Shown here piece after piece: positions 22,398 through 33,165 of a stretch of DNA of 64,000 bases; within the stretch, counting starts at the first letter, position 1, and the number at the start of each line of letters is the position of its first letter. The DNA lies in the NCBI GenBank assembly GCA_918807975.1, contig OU964919.1, positions 16,882,001 through 16,946,000 on the forward strand, written 5' to 3'. The DNA comes from Aplidium turbinatum (lineage: Eukaryota > Chordata > Ascidiacea > Aplousobranchia > Polyclinidae). A model generated the notes under the pieces. The model was given only the letters and a program-made list of their open reading frames with translations, searched no databases and was not told the DNA's origin. A program made the translations under genes and the position numbers.

Positions 22398-22657
22398 ACT
22401 GGGACAGTGTGGTTGGACATCGCATTGGAATAACTTTAAGCGACCCGCACCTAGAACTACAATCTGATCGGTCGGTCGGTGGAATCGTAAGTAAAGCGAA
22501 ACTATGCCTCCCAGAAAGTATTTTTTGCCTTCATGCTCTTTAACTCCTCAAGGAAAGTATTTTTGGTTATACTTGTACGCTAATACCTTCCGCGGGCCGG
22601 ACATAACAGCTTGGCGGGCCACAGGCGGCCCGCCAGTTGGTGACCCGTGGCCTACAG

Positions 22658-24049
22658 TAATTTGTCTTTTTTGTCCACATTTCTTGCTGGCTTCCTGTCT
22701 CAATCGCTAGAAACCAGGAATAGAACTGACGTTGTTTTGTATATTTTTGGGTTTTGTAGGTTACGTGATAGACTTGTACCAAATATGTCAAATCACACAC
22801 CCCTTAACTTGCATGGCTTTGCCGTTCATTACTGTGCGGAGAGGGTTACATGTGTCGCTTATCATGGCTATATTAGCACTTTTTCTAGTCCAAATCACGC
22901 TTATGATAAATAACAATGACAAAAAAAAGTACTTTTATATAAAAGCCGACTTGAAACGCAACTGTGGGAGAAATGAAGTTTATTTTACTGGACTAAGGCA
23001 GGCCCAAGCAATTCTTTGGTTTGGTTTTGAATGTTTATTCTCGGACTGACAAAGCCTTGGTATGTTATTCCTGGTAACTTCAGCATACTTGTAGAGTGAA
23101 GTTTCCCGATTGTTGAATTCTAAGTCGTTTGCCCTCTTTTTCATTGTGTCATTTTTGAAAGTAAAGAAAAAACTCATGGCGAAAGGAGTAAAGTTTAATC
23201 ATTTAAGGAAAACACACATTCAAGTCATTTACATGAGTACAAATTAAACGTTCCATGGAGCATGGGTAGGTGCCGGTTACATCAATAAACTTTTGACAAT
23301 CACTCAACACCTGAAACAAAAACAATGATGTTTAGAATTTGACATTGGGAAACGTGAATCTAAAAATGTTTACCGCATGCTAATATACACAATGCTAGGT
23401 ATCTAGTGCCACACATAGATGTTGCAAATTTTTAATCTACGGTAGTTTTATTCTCTGACAGAGGAAGAACGAAATCTGGGCGTTGGTTCACTTTGTATTG
23501 GGCCACCGTTTTGATTTAGGCTCTAACTATGTGGAGTGTTCAGTTTAGTTTGTTCTTATTTCTGACCGGCGACGATCACAGCAAAAAACAACATCTGCCA
23601 AGCATAGCAGAGGTATACAAAAAGGTAGAAGCGATAAAACTCAAACGTCATCAGGTGATTAAGACCGAAACAGGATAGTCAGTTTAAAATTTGTTTGCAA
23701 GACCTATGGCGACCTGAAGGAAGACTTTAAACTCTTAGAGTAAACCTACTGAGAAGATGTTTGGTCAGAACAACGTGGTATACTTTTAATCGAGTCTCGT
23801 GTCAAACTTCAACAGGAAATTTGTGACCAAGCTTATGTTTGCAGTTAAACTTCAAAACCTCTACACGTAGGCTATGCCATGATTAAGCTTCCGAACAGGT
23901 TTCTCAGTCCGAAGGTAAATGTTTCCACGAAATAAATCACGTAGTCAGTGAGCCTAATAGCAATGAAACGACACGAAACGTTGTTGCAAAAAGCTGTGAT
24001 TGAACTACCTCATTTATATCAAATATGAAACTCTTGTCTTTCAGACAAA
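22658..24049. other. Unassigned stretch
   Basis: No gene recognised. Overlapping frames of 65-105 codons at 22.5-23.2 kb on both strands lack domains. The plus frame at 22732-23049 has a short hydrophobic stretch, but it is AT-driven and starts beside a transposon end. Confidence 0.35.
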
Positions 24050-24054
24050 CATAC

Positions 24055-24780
24055 TGTTACAAACACATCGTCGGTTCGGGCCGGTTGTAATGCTTTCCCT
24101 CTGATTTTAATGTTAAGTAGATATTGCGTAAATATTCGTCCTGACAACGTCATGTTTAGGTTTACATTTGTCGCCAGAGTGGCGGCGCCGCGGCGTTGAA
24201 TCATGTGGAGTCATAGGACAGCGACTTTCTTTCTCTCTCGCTATGATGTCTGTGTTTTGATGTCCAACGTAACTTCTATGTATTTAGTATGATATGGGCC
24301 ACTGCTTCCTAAGCGCACAATTGTCCAGTCGAAAGCGCTTTCCATCCTTCGTCCAATTTATTTGACCAGTTTAGTAGCTTGATGTGAGCATAGCATGTAT
24401 TCGTACTTTTAGTGCAGCTTCATTTATGGCATGAATATAAACAGTAATAGATTTGTACTATCTTTCAGATTTAAGCTCGTTGTAGGTGTTTGCCACAACT
24501 ATTCGAAATCTCTTTATATTTCTTTTTAATTATCTTTCAATCATAATTTGATACGTTGTTTGTCTCGAATTTGTCTATTGGAAGTGCATTGTCTATTTGA
24601 GTGGAGACGTTGGATATTTTAATAGAAATCACTTGAGAGCATTTCGCTTGGCACCTACAGACGAGAAGATTAGCGACCCAATTGCCTAAGAAAGCCGCAT
24701 CGTCTTATCTTAGCTGTTCGGGTTTGGCGAGAGATTTCAATAGGTGAAATCGCTTGCTACGTAGAACACAGGGTTCTACA
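24055..24780 (+). repeat. 5' LTR of the BEL/Pao element
   Basis: 726 bp, TG...CA bounded. It retains the uninterrupted site GCCTAAGAAAGCC, which is the empty version of the Harbinger insertion seen in the 3' LTR. Confidence 0.95.
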
Positions 24781-24904
24781 TTATTTCGAATAAAGGTTGA
24801 ATTGTTTTCAACAGTCTATCACATTATTTCAACAACGTGAGTACAGGACTCAAGTTCGTTCACATTCTATTTGAATAAGACGTCGTGATATTCCTTTAAA
24901 ATTT

Positions 24905-25711
24905 ATGATGCCCAGAACATCATCGAGCTCGTCCAGTGCAAGCAGCAGCAGAAGAGCCGCCAAAGAGGTCGAACTTCTCCAGAAGAAAAAGGCTCTAGAA
25001 CTGCTCATGCAAAGAAAGAAAGCGTTGCGAGCAATAGAAGAAGAAGAACAAAGGCTTGCCGCCAAGAATGAAGCCTTAGAGTATGAGATCGAGACAAGCA
25101 AGATCGAAGAGGAACTGAAGTCTCTGAGATCAAATTCCCCCATTAATGTTGAAGAACAACCTGATGACCCAGTTTTTGAGGATGTTTTCCATCCAGACTC
25201 AACTCAGTCTGTTTTTTATGGAAACTCGGAACTGGAAAAACGTCCACAACCTCAGCCAACTCCTTCCATCCGCCTTGCTGAGTTGAAGGATAATGGTAGT
25301 GCACTCAACCTGTCGATACCTATCAGCCCGGCTGAGTGCGAAGTATCTACTAGACCACCCCCGGGGTTTTCGCACCCTCCTCAGTTTTCGTTAGATTGTG
25401 AGCAATTTCTGGCTAAAGGTTTCATACCTCCAATGTTGGAAAAGTCAAGTCAGGATGCTCCAGTTGCTCAGGTGTTACAATACAGTCCGTGTGAGGTCAC
25501 GGGGCCGGAGACAGAGTATCAACCTCGAGGGCAGAACACGGACAATTGTTTGATGCAAGCCATGCATCTCGTGGCAACTACCATTCGCGATGGTTTTGAT
25601 GCACCCAAGAGAACCATGCCATCGTTTCATAGAGATGAAGTGGATATGCTGATCGGGGCCGGTGCGCAAGAAGTGCATGATCTATTCACGAAATCCGGAA
25701 AGGAGGAGTAG
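24905..25711 (+). pseudogene. gag-like frame of the BEL/Pao element
   Basis: The N-terminal portion is Ser-rich, then a strong charged coiled coil (about residues 15-90, rich in Lys, Glu, Leu and Ala). It is followed by a Pro-rich linker with RPPPGFSHPPQFS. Coiled-coil-first gag proteins are typical of BEL/Pao elements. Part of a broken element; not a host gene. Confidence 0.75.
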
Positions 25712-25725
25712 ATCAGTCAAGAGCA

Positions 25726-26334
25726 GTGAAGACTGGACTTGGCTGGGCTCTGGTTGGTCGCGAGTCGCTTCCTGGTGGACAGAATCGTGACACAGGTTGT
25801 TTTGTAAATTTTGTAACGTCTCAACCGGAGGATCTACATGTCCAAAAGCAAAGAATGTTTGAAAAAGAATTTGTAGAAGATCAGTATAGTGACATCACAA
25901 CTTACTCTGCAGAAGCTAGACGAGCACTGAGCATCATGCAGGATACCATTAAAAGGGAAGAGGGACGCTTCTCTATAGGCTTACCATGGAAAACCGATAA
26001 TGTTAAGCTGCCATACAACCGTTCTATGGCGGAGAAAAGGTTGGTTGGACTAAAGAAAAAATTGCTGGCTGACCAATTCTGGAAGAGGTGGTTGAAGGAA
26101 TATCTCTCTTTGCTACAAAGGCGGCGGAAATGGCTTCAACCAGTCAGAAATATATCGGTAGGAGACTTGGTTTTTGTGGTCGACAACACTTGTAGACGTG
26201 GCCTTTGGCCCAAAGGCATTATTGAAGAGGTACTTCCTGACAAGGACGGTTTCGTTCGACGAGCCCGTGTGCGCACGGCAGATTCGACTTTACAGGGGGA
26301 CATTTGCAAATTGTGTCTTTTGGAAGGCGTGTAA
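25726..26334 (+). pseudogene. BEL/Pao pol-derived sequence
   Basis: Recognisable parts are a TGLGWALVGR segment typical of the Pao protease-RT linker, an IGLPWK...LPYNRSMAEKRL stretch of the Pao RT lead-in, and a C-terminal segment beginning QFWKRWLKEYL. The last is the Pao integrase tail domain (DUF5641-type), with SVGDLVFVVD and WPKGIIEEVLP. Together they identify the superfamily. This is remnant coding sequence of a broken element. Confidence 0.8.
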
Positions 26335-27146
26335 AGTGCAAACTCCGAACTGCAATCGTGACAACGCTACATCATAATTATGTTAACTTTCCTGGCAACT
26401 CTTGAGGTCAAAGTTGCAATTTATTTGTGTATGTTCGCATTTGTATAAACTGTGTATGTTTGTGTTTGTTATAAGAAAATGAGAATTCTCATCATCATTT
26501 TGGGGCCGGTATGTTACAAACACATCGTCGGTTCGGGCCGGTTGTAATGCTTTCCCTCTGATTTTAATGTTAAGTAGATATTGCGTAAATATTCGTCCTG
26601 ACAACGTCATGTTTAGGTTTACATTTGTCGCCAGAGTGGCGGCGCCGCGGCGTTGAATCATGTGGAGTCATAGGACAGCGACTTTCTTTCTCTCTCGCTA
26701 TGATGTCTGTGTTTTGATGTCCAACGTAACTTCTATGTATTTAGTATGATATGGGCCACTGCTTCCTAAGCGCACAATTGTCCAGTCGAAAGCGCTTTCC
26801 ATCCTTCGTCCAATTTATTTGACCAGTTTAGTAGCTTGATGTGAGCATAGCATGTATTCGTACTTTTAGTGCAGCTTCATTTATGGCATGAATATAAACA
26901 GTAATAGATTTGTACTATCTTTCAGATTTAAGCTCGTTGTAGGTGTTTGCCACAACTATTCGAAATCTCTTTATATTTCTTTTTAATTATCTTTCAATCA
27001 TAATTTGATACGTTGTTTGTCTCGAATTTGTCTATTGGAAGTGCATTGTCTATTTGAGTGGAGACGTTGGATATTTTAATAGAAATCACTTGAGAGCATT
27101 TCGCTTGGCACCTGCAGACGAGAAGATTAGCGACCCAATTGCCTAA

Positions 27147-27989
27147 AGGTGCGTCTACACGAGAAAGTGTTCTTGCTTAAAAATTCTTGCTTAAGCTAGT
27201 GATTAAGCTCGTTTCGTCTACACTGGCAACCTCGACGAAGATTTTGCTCGCTTGAATCGCGGTCACGTGAGTATCTAATCCCCAATGACGTCACGTTTTA
27301 AAAAGTTCGCGCCAAAGCATAGCAGTTCGCGCTAAAGTACAGCAGAGTAGACCAAGCAACTGACTGTTCTTTAACCATTTGAAGTTGTTGCAGTCTTTCA
27401 GTCATGGCTTCCCAGAAGTTGTGTAAAAAATGCTGCAAAAAGCGAAGGATGCAAACCCGCAATTTACTGCTTATTGAAGCATTCAGACACCTCAGTGAGG
27501 TTGAAATGTTGGAAACAGAATTTCGTGTCAGCGTGGGTGACTGGTAACAACCAGCAAGATCATTCTTCCGCTATTTTTATGACCCAGTGTACAATGGCAA
27601 TGGTTTTCTGCTGAGATCCTGTTTTGGATTTGAAATTGGAAAATATTGTGCTTTCTATGGGCTATTTCGAGTACGGTCACCGCCAGTTCAGCCCGCCACA
27701 TTAATAAGAACGGGTTGGGATCAAAACTTAACGAAATCCTTTAACGATACCGCCCTGCCCTGTCTGGATACTGAGCTGAGAGGAGACCTGAGATTTTGGC
27801 GGGAAAAACATTTCTAAGCAAGAGAACTCACTTAAGCGCCCAGTTTTTCGCTCTGGAGCGTATTTTTTCTCGACGGCTCGCTTACTCGCCCATTTTCTTA
27901 AAAGTAAGCGGCACAAACTGCGATTAACTTAAAGAAACAAGAAGTTTGGCTAGCTTAAGCAAGAAAACAGTCGTCGTGTAGACGCACCT
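27147..27989. mobile_element. Harbinger-like DNA transposon in the 3' LTR
   Basis: 843 bp with terminal inverted repeats AGGTGCGTCTACACGA (16 bp nearly perfect), then CTTGCTTAAGC-type words on both sides. The target duplication TAA (27144-27146 and 27990-27992) is proven by the empty site in the 5' LTR. A 3-bp TAA/TTA duplication is characteristic of PIF/Harbinger. No DDE nuclease domain is visible, so it is non-autonomous. It inserted after the LTR element, so it is younger still. Confidence 0.85.
27404..27547 (+). CDS. Small basic Cys-containing frame in the Harbinger-like element
   Basis: 47 codons from a true ATG (MASQKLCKKCCKKRRMQTRN, then a Leu/Glu-rich half ending VGDW). Its Cys/Lys/Arg head and helical tail could be the start of a Harbinger transposase or DNA-binding protein cut short in this copy. 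I do not recognise it with certainty. A second, unrelated-looking frame follows at 27587-27817. Confidence 0.3.
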   Translation: MASQKLCKKCCKKRRMQTRNLLLIEAFRHLSEVEMLETEFRVSVGDW

Positions 27990-28088
27990 TAAGAAAGCCG
28001 CATCGTCTTATCTTAGCTGTTCGGGTTTGGCGAGAGATTTCAATAGGTGAAATCGCTTGCTACGTAGAACACAGGGTTCTACACATAC

Positions 28089-29066
28089 TGAGCATCGATA
28101 AACGCTATTTAAGTGAACGCAACCAAGTAACATAGTTCTCTGATCTAAGCTTCAGGTAATTTGTCATTAATTTAAAAAATGTCGACTCGGAATAAAGTCA
28201 CAGTATCATACAATAACAAAACATTGCTTTTCTACCCCAAATTGGCAACTCAAGGACGCATATCACAGTCTTCAAAACAAACCTTCAACAACTAACCAGT
28301 GCCCTACGCAGGATTTTTTTGAGGGAACATTTTTATCATTTTTTTGTTTTTGCGACAGAATAAGCTTCCCCAATTTTTAGTTTATCCGTTTTTCTTTTCA
28401 GTGCAGATAAGAGTTGCCAGATTTTATGCACAGCGTCGGACTAAAACGTAACAATTTTGTACTGTTCACTGCAAATTTTGCATATCAATGCTGACTGTTT
28501 TTCACAGTAGCGGATCCAGGGGGTACTTGATTACGTGCTCAAAAAAAAATTAACACTTTCACAACTTTTTTTGCTCATTCAAACTCGTACTAAACAAACC
28601 AGCAGCTTTAGGCTCTGGCATTAGCAGACACGCATGTCTTTGCTGGTGCACACTTTGGAACGATTTTCAAATTTTTATTGAAAAATTATGACACCATAAG
28701 TCCATAACTGCACAACTTTGTGAGCAATCAAATTATTATTGAAATTTTTCTGTGATCGTAAGAACTGTTTGAAATTTAATTCTACTTTTAATTCAAACCT
28801 TGTAACTCAAACTGCTACAGAAATCCAATTTTAATTTGATAAATACGTAGAAAAAAAAACACGCAATTGGGCCTTAAAATACATAAAAAGTGACAAAAAC
28901 GAAGCCAAAGTAGCCCCCAGGCCATCTGCCACACTTTGCTATACACTGGTTGCCCTTCCCTACAATTTTCTCTCGATTCGCTACTGATTGCAAAATGTTT
29001 CACTATGGCTGGAACTAAAATTGACAGTCATAAGAGAAGACATTTTAAATGTTTCATAAAATCATA
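28089..29066. other. Spacer with a possible degenerate hAT MITE
   Basis: CAGTAGCGGATCCAGGGGG at about 28506 and the reverse complement of CAGTAGCGAATCGAGAG at about 28987 could be the ends of a 480-bp MITE, but no matching flanking duplication is visible. An isolated CAGTGCCCTACGCAGGATT end lies near 28300. Confidence 0.35.
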
Positions 29067-30222
29067 TTAGCCAGGCCTCGAAATTCGTTTTTGTTGACGG
29101 CGGACAAACGTGTCCGGTCTGAGCAGCTACCTCGGCGGACAAACTAAGTCTCACGGCGGACACACGAGTTTTAACGTCGATCGTCATGCTTGCTTTAATC
29201 ACTTTATTTTGATAATTCTTCGCCATTTGAGAATTATAGCTACGGTTTGGAAGGCTTTGTAAAATTTCAGCGAAGTTACTCTGAAAGGCTTTCATCAGAC
29301 CAACGACGTGCGCTTGAAGAGTCAAAGCGCCCTGTAGCCGCTTAATACGCCGCATAACTGATTAACTTCCACCGAACGAGGTCGTGCAGTTTCTTGCGTC
29401 ACAATGCTCTGGACCCGAGTCGGAAAACTCCCACACTAACGCTACTAATTTCTGCTGTGCAAAGTTTTACAGGCTTCTTTCTTTAGGTTTATTTTTGCGT
29501 GTCATGTGAGCGAAAGTGTCGAAGAGCAAGTAGGTTCATCGCCCTCATTCTCACTTCTAGAGTTTTCCCTGAGCCTTTTCTTTCTTACAGTTATACCAAA
29601 ACTTAACAAATTTTGCTGCATCTTGCTGTAATAGCCTATTGGAATCATCTAATTTTGTAACCAACCTTGCCATCAATATTACTCCTAACTCGGAGATCAA
29701 AGCCAGACATTGTGACGTAAAACTTGAACTAAGTTGCCTGTAATTAGTGCAGAAGTACTCCCATCGATTCTTAGTGAAGAATTCACTTTTGTTACGCTGA
29801 TTCAATGTCATCAATTGTTGAAGCAACGTAAAAATCGTAAGTTTTCCTCCTTGAATGGAAGCTAAGGGATACAGTATTAACATTTTCTAGATGCGCACTA
29901 GAATGCGCAGGAAATTATATTCTCGCAACAATTATTCGTGCTATGCAATGACGATTTGTATCGCTCGTTCCTGTGTTATTTCTCGGCGGACAAATACGAC
30001 CGATCTTGAATCTAGATCAGGGGTGACGAACCTTTTTGCTGTCGCGGGCCACTTTGTCAATTACACATGAGTTATCGGGCCACACAACTTTTTAATCGTC
30101 AAAATTCCATGACGTCATAGATTGGAATCGACCAAAAAATACAAGGTGAATAGTGTTTTCACAGCTTTACCTTATAGCTTTCCTATTTACTAACTTTAAA
30201 CCCTGAAAGTTAGTGTTTAGGG

Positions 30223-31839
30223 CAGTGGTTCCCAACAGTTTTTATCCGGTGGACCTTTTTAGTCGATATTCAAATCTAAATCCCCCCCCCCCTATAAATT
30301 TAGTTTGTTAAAAACTCGTTTACATTAATATTTTAATCTAAGTTTTGGAAGATAAACTAAACTTTCACTAGTAATAAGCTTTTTAGCCTGTAATATTCCT
30401 TTTCAAACTAAAATAATTTAATTAAAGATGAACGTAGCTGAAAAGTATTTTATTCAAAGAATAGGCATTCAAAACCCTAAGAGTCAATGCATGTAACAGT
30501 CTGTGTGAATCTTGTGATTTTTTTGTTTCGATAACTCATGAATGTCGTGGAAGAGTATTTGAAAGAGCACAACGATTATCATTCTCCACGTCTAATCTGT
30601 TTCTTTGTTTTGTTTTCATTTGCAAGAGTTGAAGAACCTGATTCGCATAGAAAAGTGGAAGCAAACGGAAGGATACTTCGAGTAGCTTTCTCTGCCACTT
30701 TGGGAGAGGAATTACGCATCAATGGCCAAAATCCAGTAATTGATATCTTTCTGAATAAGTCTCTTGCGCAAGAATCCGTTTTGAGTTCTAAAAATTCATC
30801 CTGCAATTTATCGAGAAGTTTTTTCATCAACAATGTGAATGAATTTCGTATTAAATCAAGCTCATCGTCATAAATTTTAAGAAAATATCGAATGAATTCC
30901 AGTTCTATTGCTGTGAGATGTTGCAAAATCAATTCGTTTTCCAACTCTGGAAGAACTTGTTCTTTGCCATCAACAACCAGCACCAATGATAATTCTTTAA
31001 ACATGGGAACATGTTTAATTGTTCATTGTAACTTTTCTCTTTCAATTATTATCAAGCTTGCTGGTGAAAACTCCCAAAGCATCTTTAAATGCTGAGCGGT
31101 ACTGGCATCTGCTCATGGAAGGGCCACCCAAACCAGGCTGGTCGAAAGGTAGAGGCCAGATAAAACGTAATCCCATCGCGACCAGGGCAGCAGAGCCTTC
31201 TTGTACCTTAAGACAGTCTCCTAACGACGATGACATAAATCAATCACTCTCTTCCAACCTTCCTTGAGCCAGCATGAAAGCAGTAGCCTACAGTTTGTAA
31301 ACTCCCACGGTATCAATATGTCAATGGCTCATGGATACAGATAACCCAAGTTGATGAGCAATCTGCTTTAAACGGAGATGGCAATTGAATACCTACCGTA
31401 TATTGGTGTTTTTCCCTTGCATTTTCAGATTTAGTTTATTCAATAGACCAAACATATCAACCAAATAAGAAAGAAATCTAATCCATCTGTCACCATTCAG
31501 CAATGAAACAAATTCCAATTTTATTTAAAAGTCAAAAAATAATTTAAACTCGTCTATGAGCTCAAACACTCGTTTAGTTACGTTTCCTCATGAAAGCCAT
31601 CTAGTATTTGCATGAAACAGAAGTAGGCCTACTTGATGGATTGCATCCATGTCAGATTGTCAGTGCACAGTTGCTTAAATAATCGGGAGTTAATCTAATA
31701 ACAATTTCCTCTTTAACGCTCTAATCTAGGCCAACTTACTAGGCTTAAAAAGGTTTACAATCCTAAAACCAAATTCCCCCTTGAAAATTGCAAAATTCCC
31801 CCCTAGTGGGTAAGTCTCCCCTGGTTGGGAACAACTGGA
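30223..31839 (-). mobile_element. Inner hAT (Charlie/ZBED5-like) of the nest
   Basis: Starts CAGTGGTTCCCAACAG and ends with the reverse complement of a CAGTTGTTCCCAACCAGGGG-like end. The flanking 8-mers GTTTAGGG (30215-30222) and CTTTAGGG (31840-31847) match at seven positions, a probable worn target duplication. The interior has minus-strand transposase relics. Confidence 0.8.
30579..31660 (-). pseudogene. ZBED5/FAM200-like hAT transposase relic
   Basis: The C-terminal part is one open frame (30579-31004) with DLFRKISITGFWPLMRNSSP and ILPFASTFLCESGSSTLANE. The latter is the hAT dimerisation region in the form seen in ZBED5/FAM200-type proteins (compare the family pattern L-P-F-x-T-x-Y-L-C-E-x-x-F-S). 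Farther upstream, at about 31410-31660, LFHANTRWLS, KRVFELIDEFKLFF and LLNKLNLKMQGKN match the family's RWLS...VFEL and LN.LNL.LQGKN blocks, but with in-frame stops. It is a dead transposase. Confidence 0.82.
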
Positions 31840-32124
31840 CTTTAGGGCAAGAAAATAGCAAAGGAAAGGTGTAGCCTACCAGTAAAGGCATAAAACAGCT
31901 TTGAGATGTCTTTTGTCTTTTATGCATAAAGCGATTGTCAAATTGTATCGCGAGCCGCACAAAATTCTTTGACGGGCCGCATGCGGCCCGCGGGCCGCAG
32001 GTTCGTCACCTCTGATCTAGATGGTACTTTCCGCGGACATCACATGCTGTGACGGAGGACATGTCCGCCGTGAATTTCGAGGCCTGTTAGCTCTTCCTCA
32101 TCGCACTTTATCTACCGGTATAAG

Positions 32125-32537
32125 CAGTGGCGTAGCCAAGGGGGGGGGGTTTACAACCCCCAACCCCCCCCTTTGGCACACATGTGACGTCACGATATTG
32201 AGAATGATGTTTTCAGTCTAAAAATGTTGCCTAATTTTAAACGAAACTGCATTAAAAGACCGAGTTTTGCCAATACCAAACATCTCAGACAGGAATTAGC
32301 AACAAGAAAACATAGAGACTTAGCTTTATTTCTGAAAAATGCCGAAGAAAACATGATCTTATACTTTTGCTATGCCACCGGACAGCACCATTTTACAGGA
32401 ATATTCATACTCACATTCTTGTTGAAAATGCTCTCAGAATGCACCAAATTCAAATTAATTTTTCAAAATTTTCTGGACCCCCGCCGCTGGGTCATCAAAC
32501 CCCCCCCCCCCTTTCAAAATTCCTGGCTACGCTACTG
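32125..32537 (+). mobile_element. hAT MITE, complete copy of the CAGTGGCGTAGCC family
   Basis: 413 bp with ends CAGTGGCGTAGCCA and (inverted) CAGTAGCGTAGCCAGGAATT. The 8-bp target duplication GGTATAAG is at 32117-32124 and 32538-32545. It serves as the reference for the other two copies in the window. It lies only 38 bp from the edge of the 29072-32086 element. Confidence 0.92.
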
Positions 32538-32545
32538 GGTATAAG

Positions 32546-33159
32546 GATAGTTTGAATTCAAACATGTTTTATAAATAACTATTATGCAATAATCTAGTGA
32601 TCTGCAATTAAGAAAAAAAATTATGCAGCATTTCATTGAAATATGTTCTCGATTACACGCTGCAGAAAACAATTCAAAATAATTTTTTTGAGAATTACTG
32701 CACTGTCAGAAAGAAAACAAAAAGCATTTCTGTATTTATTTAAAAATTCAAACATCTAATTTTAAGGCCTAATTTGAAAAAATGACCATACTAAGTCAAC
32801 TTGATAAGTGGCCATGCTCGGGCGAAATGGAAAAATCTAAATTTATTGGCCAGCTAATTGAAAAAACACTCAATAGCACAGCAAATCTAGGGCGAGTTGG
32901 GTATTAAAGTAAGGATGAGTTTGGGCCATGATTTCAGACTTCATTAGTTTTTAAGGATATTTAGGAGTTGTTCTGACTGCTGCCATCCAAAAACCAGTCA
33001 AATTGTTACATTCAAATTGAATTTATCCACTACCCATAATCATGGGATTAGTTAGTATTTTAACGGCTCTCTCAATCATAAATACACACACAAAACCACA
33101 TTAACACTTTCAATCAATAGCAAATCACATTCAGACCCTTACTTTTGATCAAGTGGGCT
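32546..33159. other. 3' flank of COX6C
   Basis: AT-rich, no repeat or gene recognised. COX6C transcription runs into it. Confidence 0.4.
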
Positions 33160-33165
33160 TTTTAT
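33160..33165 (-). terminator. AATAAA overlapping the COX6C stop codon
   Basis: The last codons read CAA GAA TAA A, so AATAAA is formed by the penultimate and stop codons (minus strand). If used, cleavage would fall 10-30 bases on, giving a very short 3' UTR. A more distal signal may exist. Confidence 0.35.

Larger units (their letters stand above)
20685..22649. mobile_element. hAT element, host of nested insertions
   Basis: 1965 bp. The left end AAGGGGTCACCAACC pairs with the reverse complement of the right end CACGGGTCACCAAC, and the 8-bp target duplication GCCTACAG is at 20677-20684 and 22650-22657. The ends resemble those at 30018-32014, including the following GCGGGCCAC word. Removing the nested elements (20884-21478 and 22237-22397) leaves about 1.2 kb, with no transposase domain recognised. 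Confidence 0.85.
24055..28083 (+). mobile_element. BEL/Pao LTR retrotransposon, young but broken
   Basis: Two LTRs (24055-24780 and 26512-28083) begin TGTTACAAAC and end GGTTCTACA. The 5-bp target duplication CATAC lies at 24050-24054 and 28084-28088. The LTRs look almost identical (I noticed one difference), so the insertion is recent. The interior holds a gag-like frame and BEL/Pao pol-derived sequence, but it is much shorter than an autonomous member; it is broken, with at least two breaks. A G-rich purine-containing tract precedes the 3' LTR. The 3' LTR is enlarged by a nested Harbinger-like transposon. Confidence 0.92.
26512..28083 (+). repeat. 3' LTR of the BEL/Pao element, interrupted
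   Basis: Without the 843-bp insertion and its 3-bp duplication the LTR is 726 bp, exactly the length of the 5' LTR. Confidence 0.95.
30018..32014. mobile_element. Middle hAT of the nest
   Basis: 1997 bp. Ends CAGGGGTGACGAACC and (inverted) CAGAGGTGACGAACC; 8-bp target duplication ATCTAGAT at 30010-30017 and 32015-32022. GCGGGCCAC-type words adjoin both ends, as in the 20685 element. It contains a further hAT from 30223. Confidence 0.92.
29072..32086. mobile_element. Outer DNA transposon of a three-layer nest
   Basis: The ends are perfect 15-bp inverted repeats CAGGCCTCGAAATTC. The direct repeat TTAGC flanks both (29067-29071 and 32087-32091), a 5-bp target duplication. The element's own sequence is about 1.0 kb once the inner hAT is removed. 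GGCGGACA words recur near both ends. No transposase is recognised. hAT-like ends with a 5-bp duplication make the superfamily uncertain. Confidence 0.75.

Noticed and set aside
28506-28987. hAT MITE with CAGTAGCG ends
   Set aside because: The flanking 8-mers do not match and the ends diverge after eight bases; kept only as a possibility.
30538-30873. 111-codon plus frame
   Set aside because: Antisense to the hAT transposase relic, which has clear family blocks on the minus strand.
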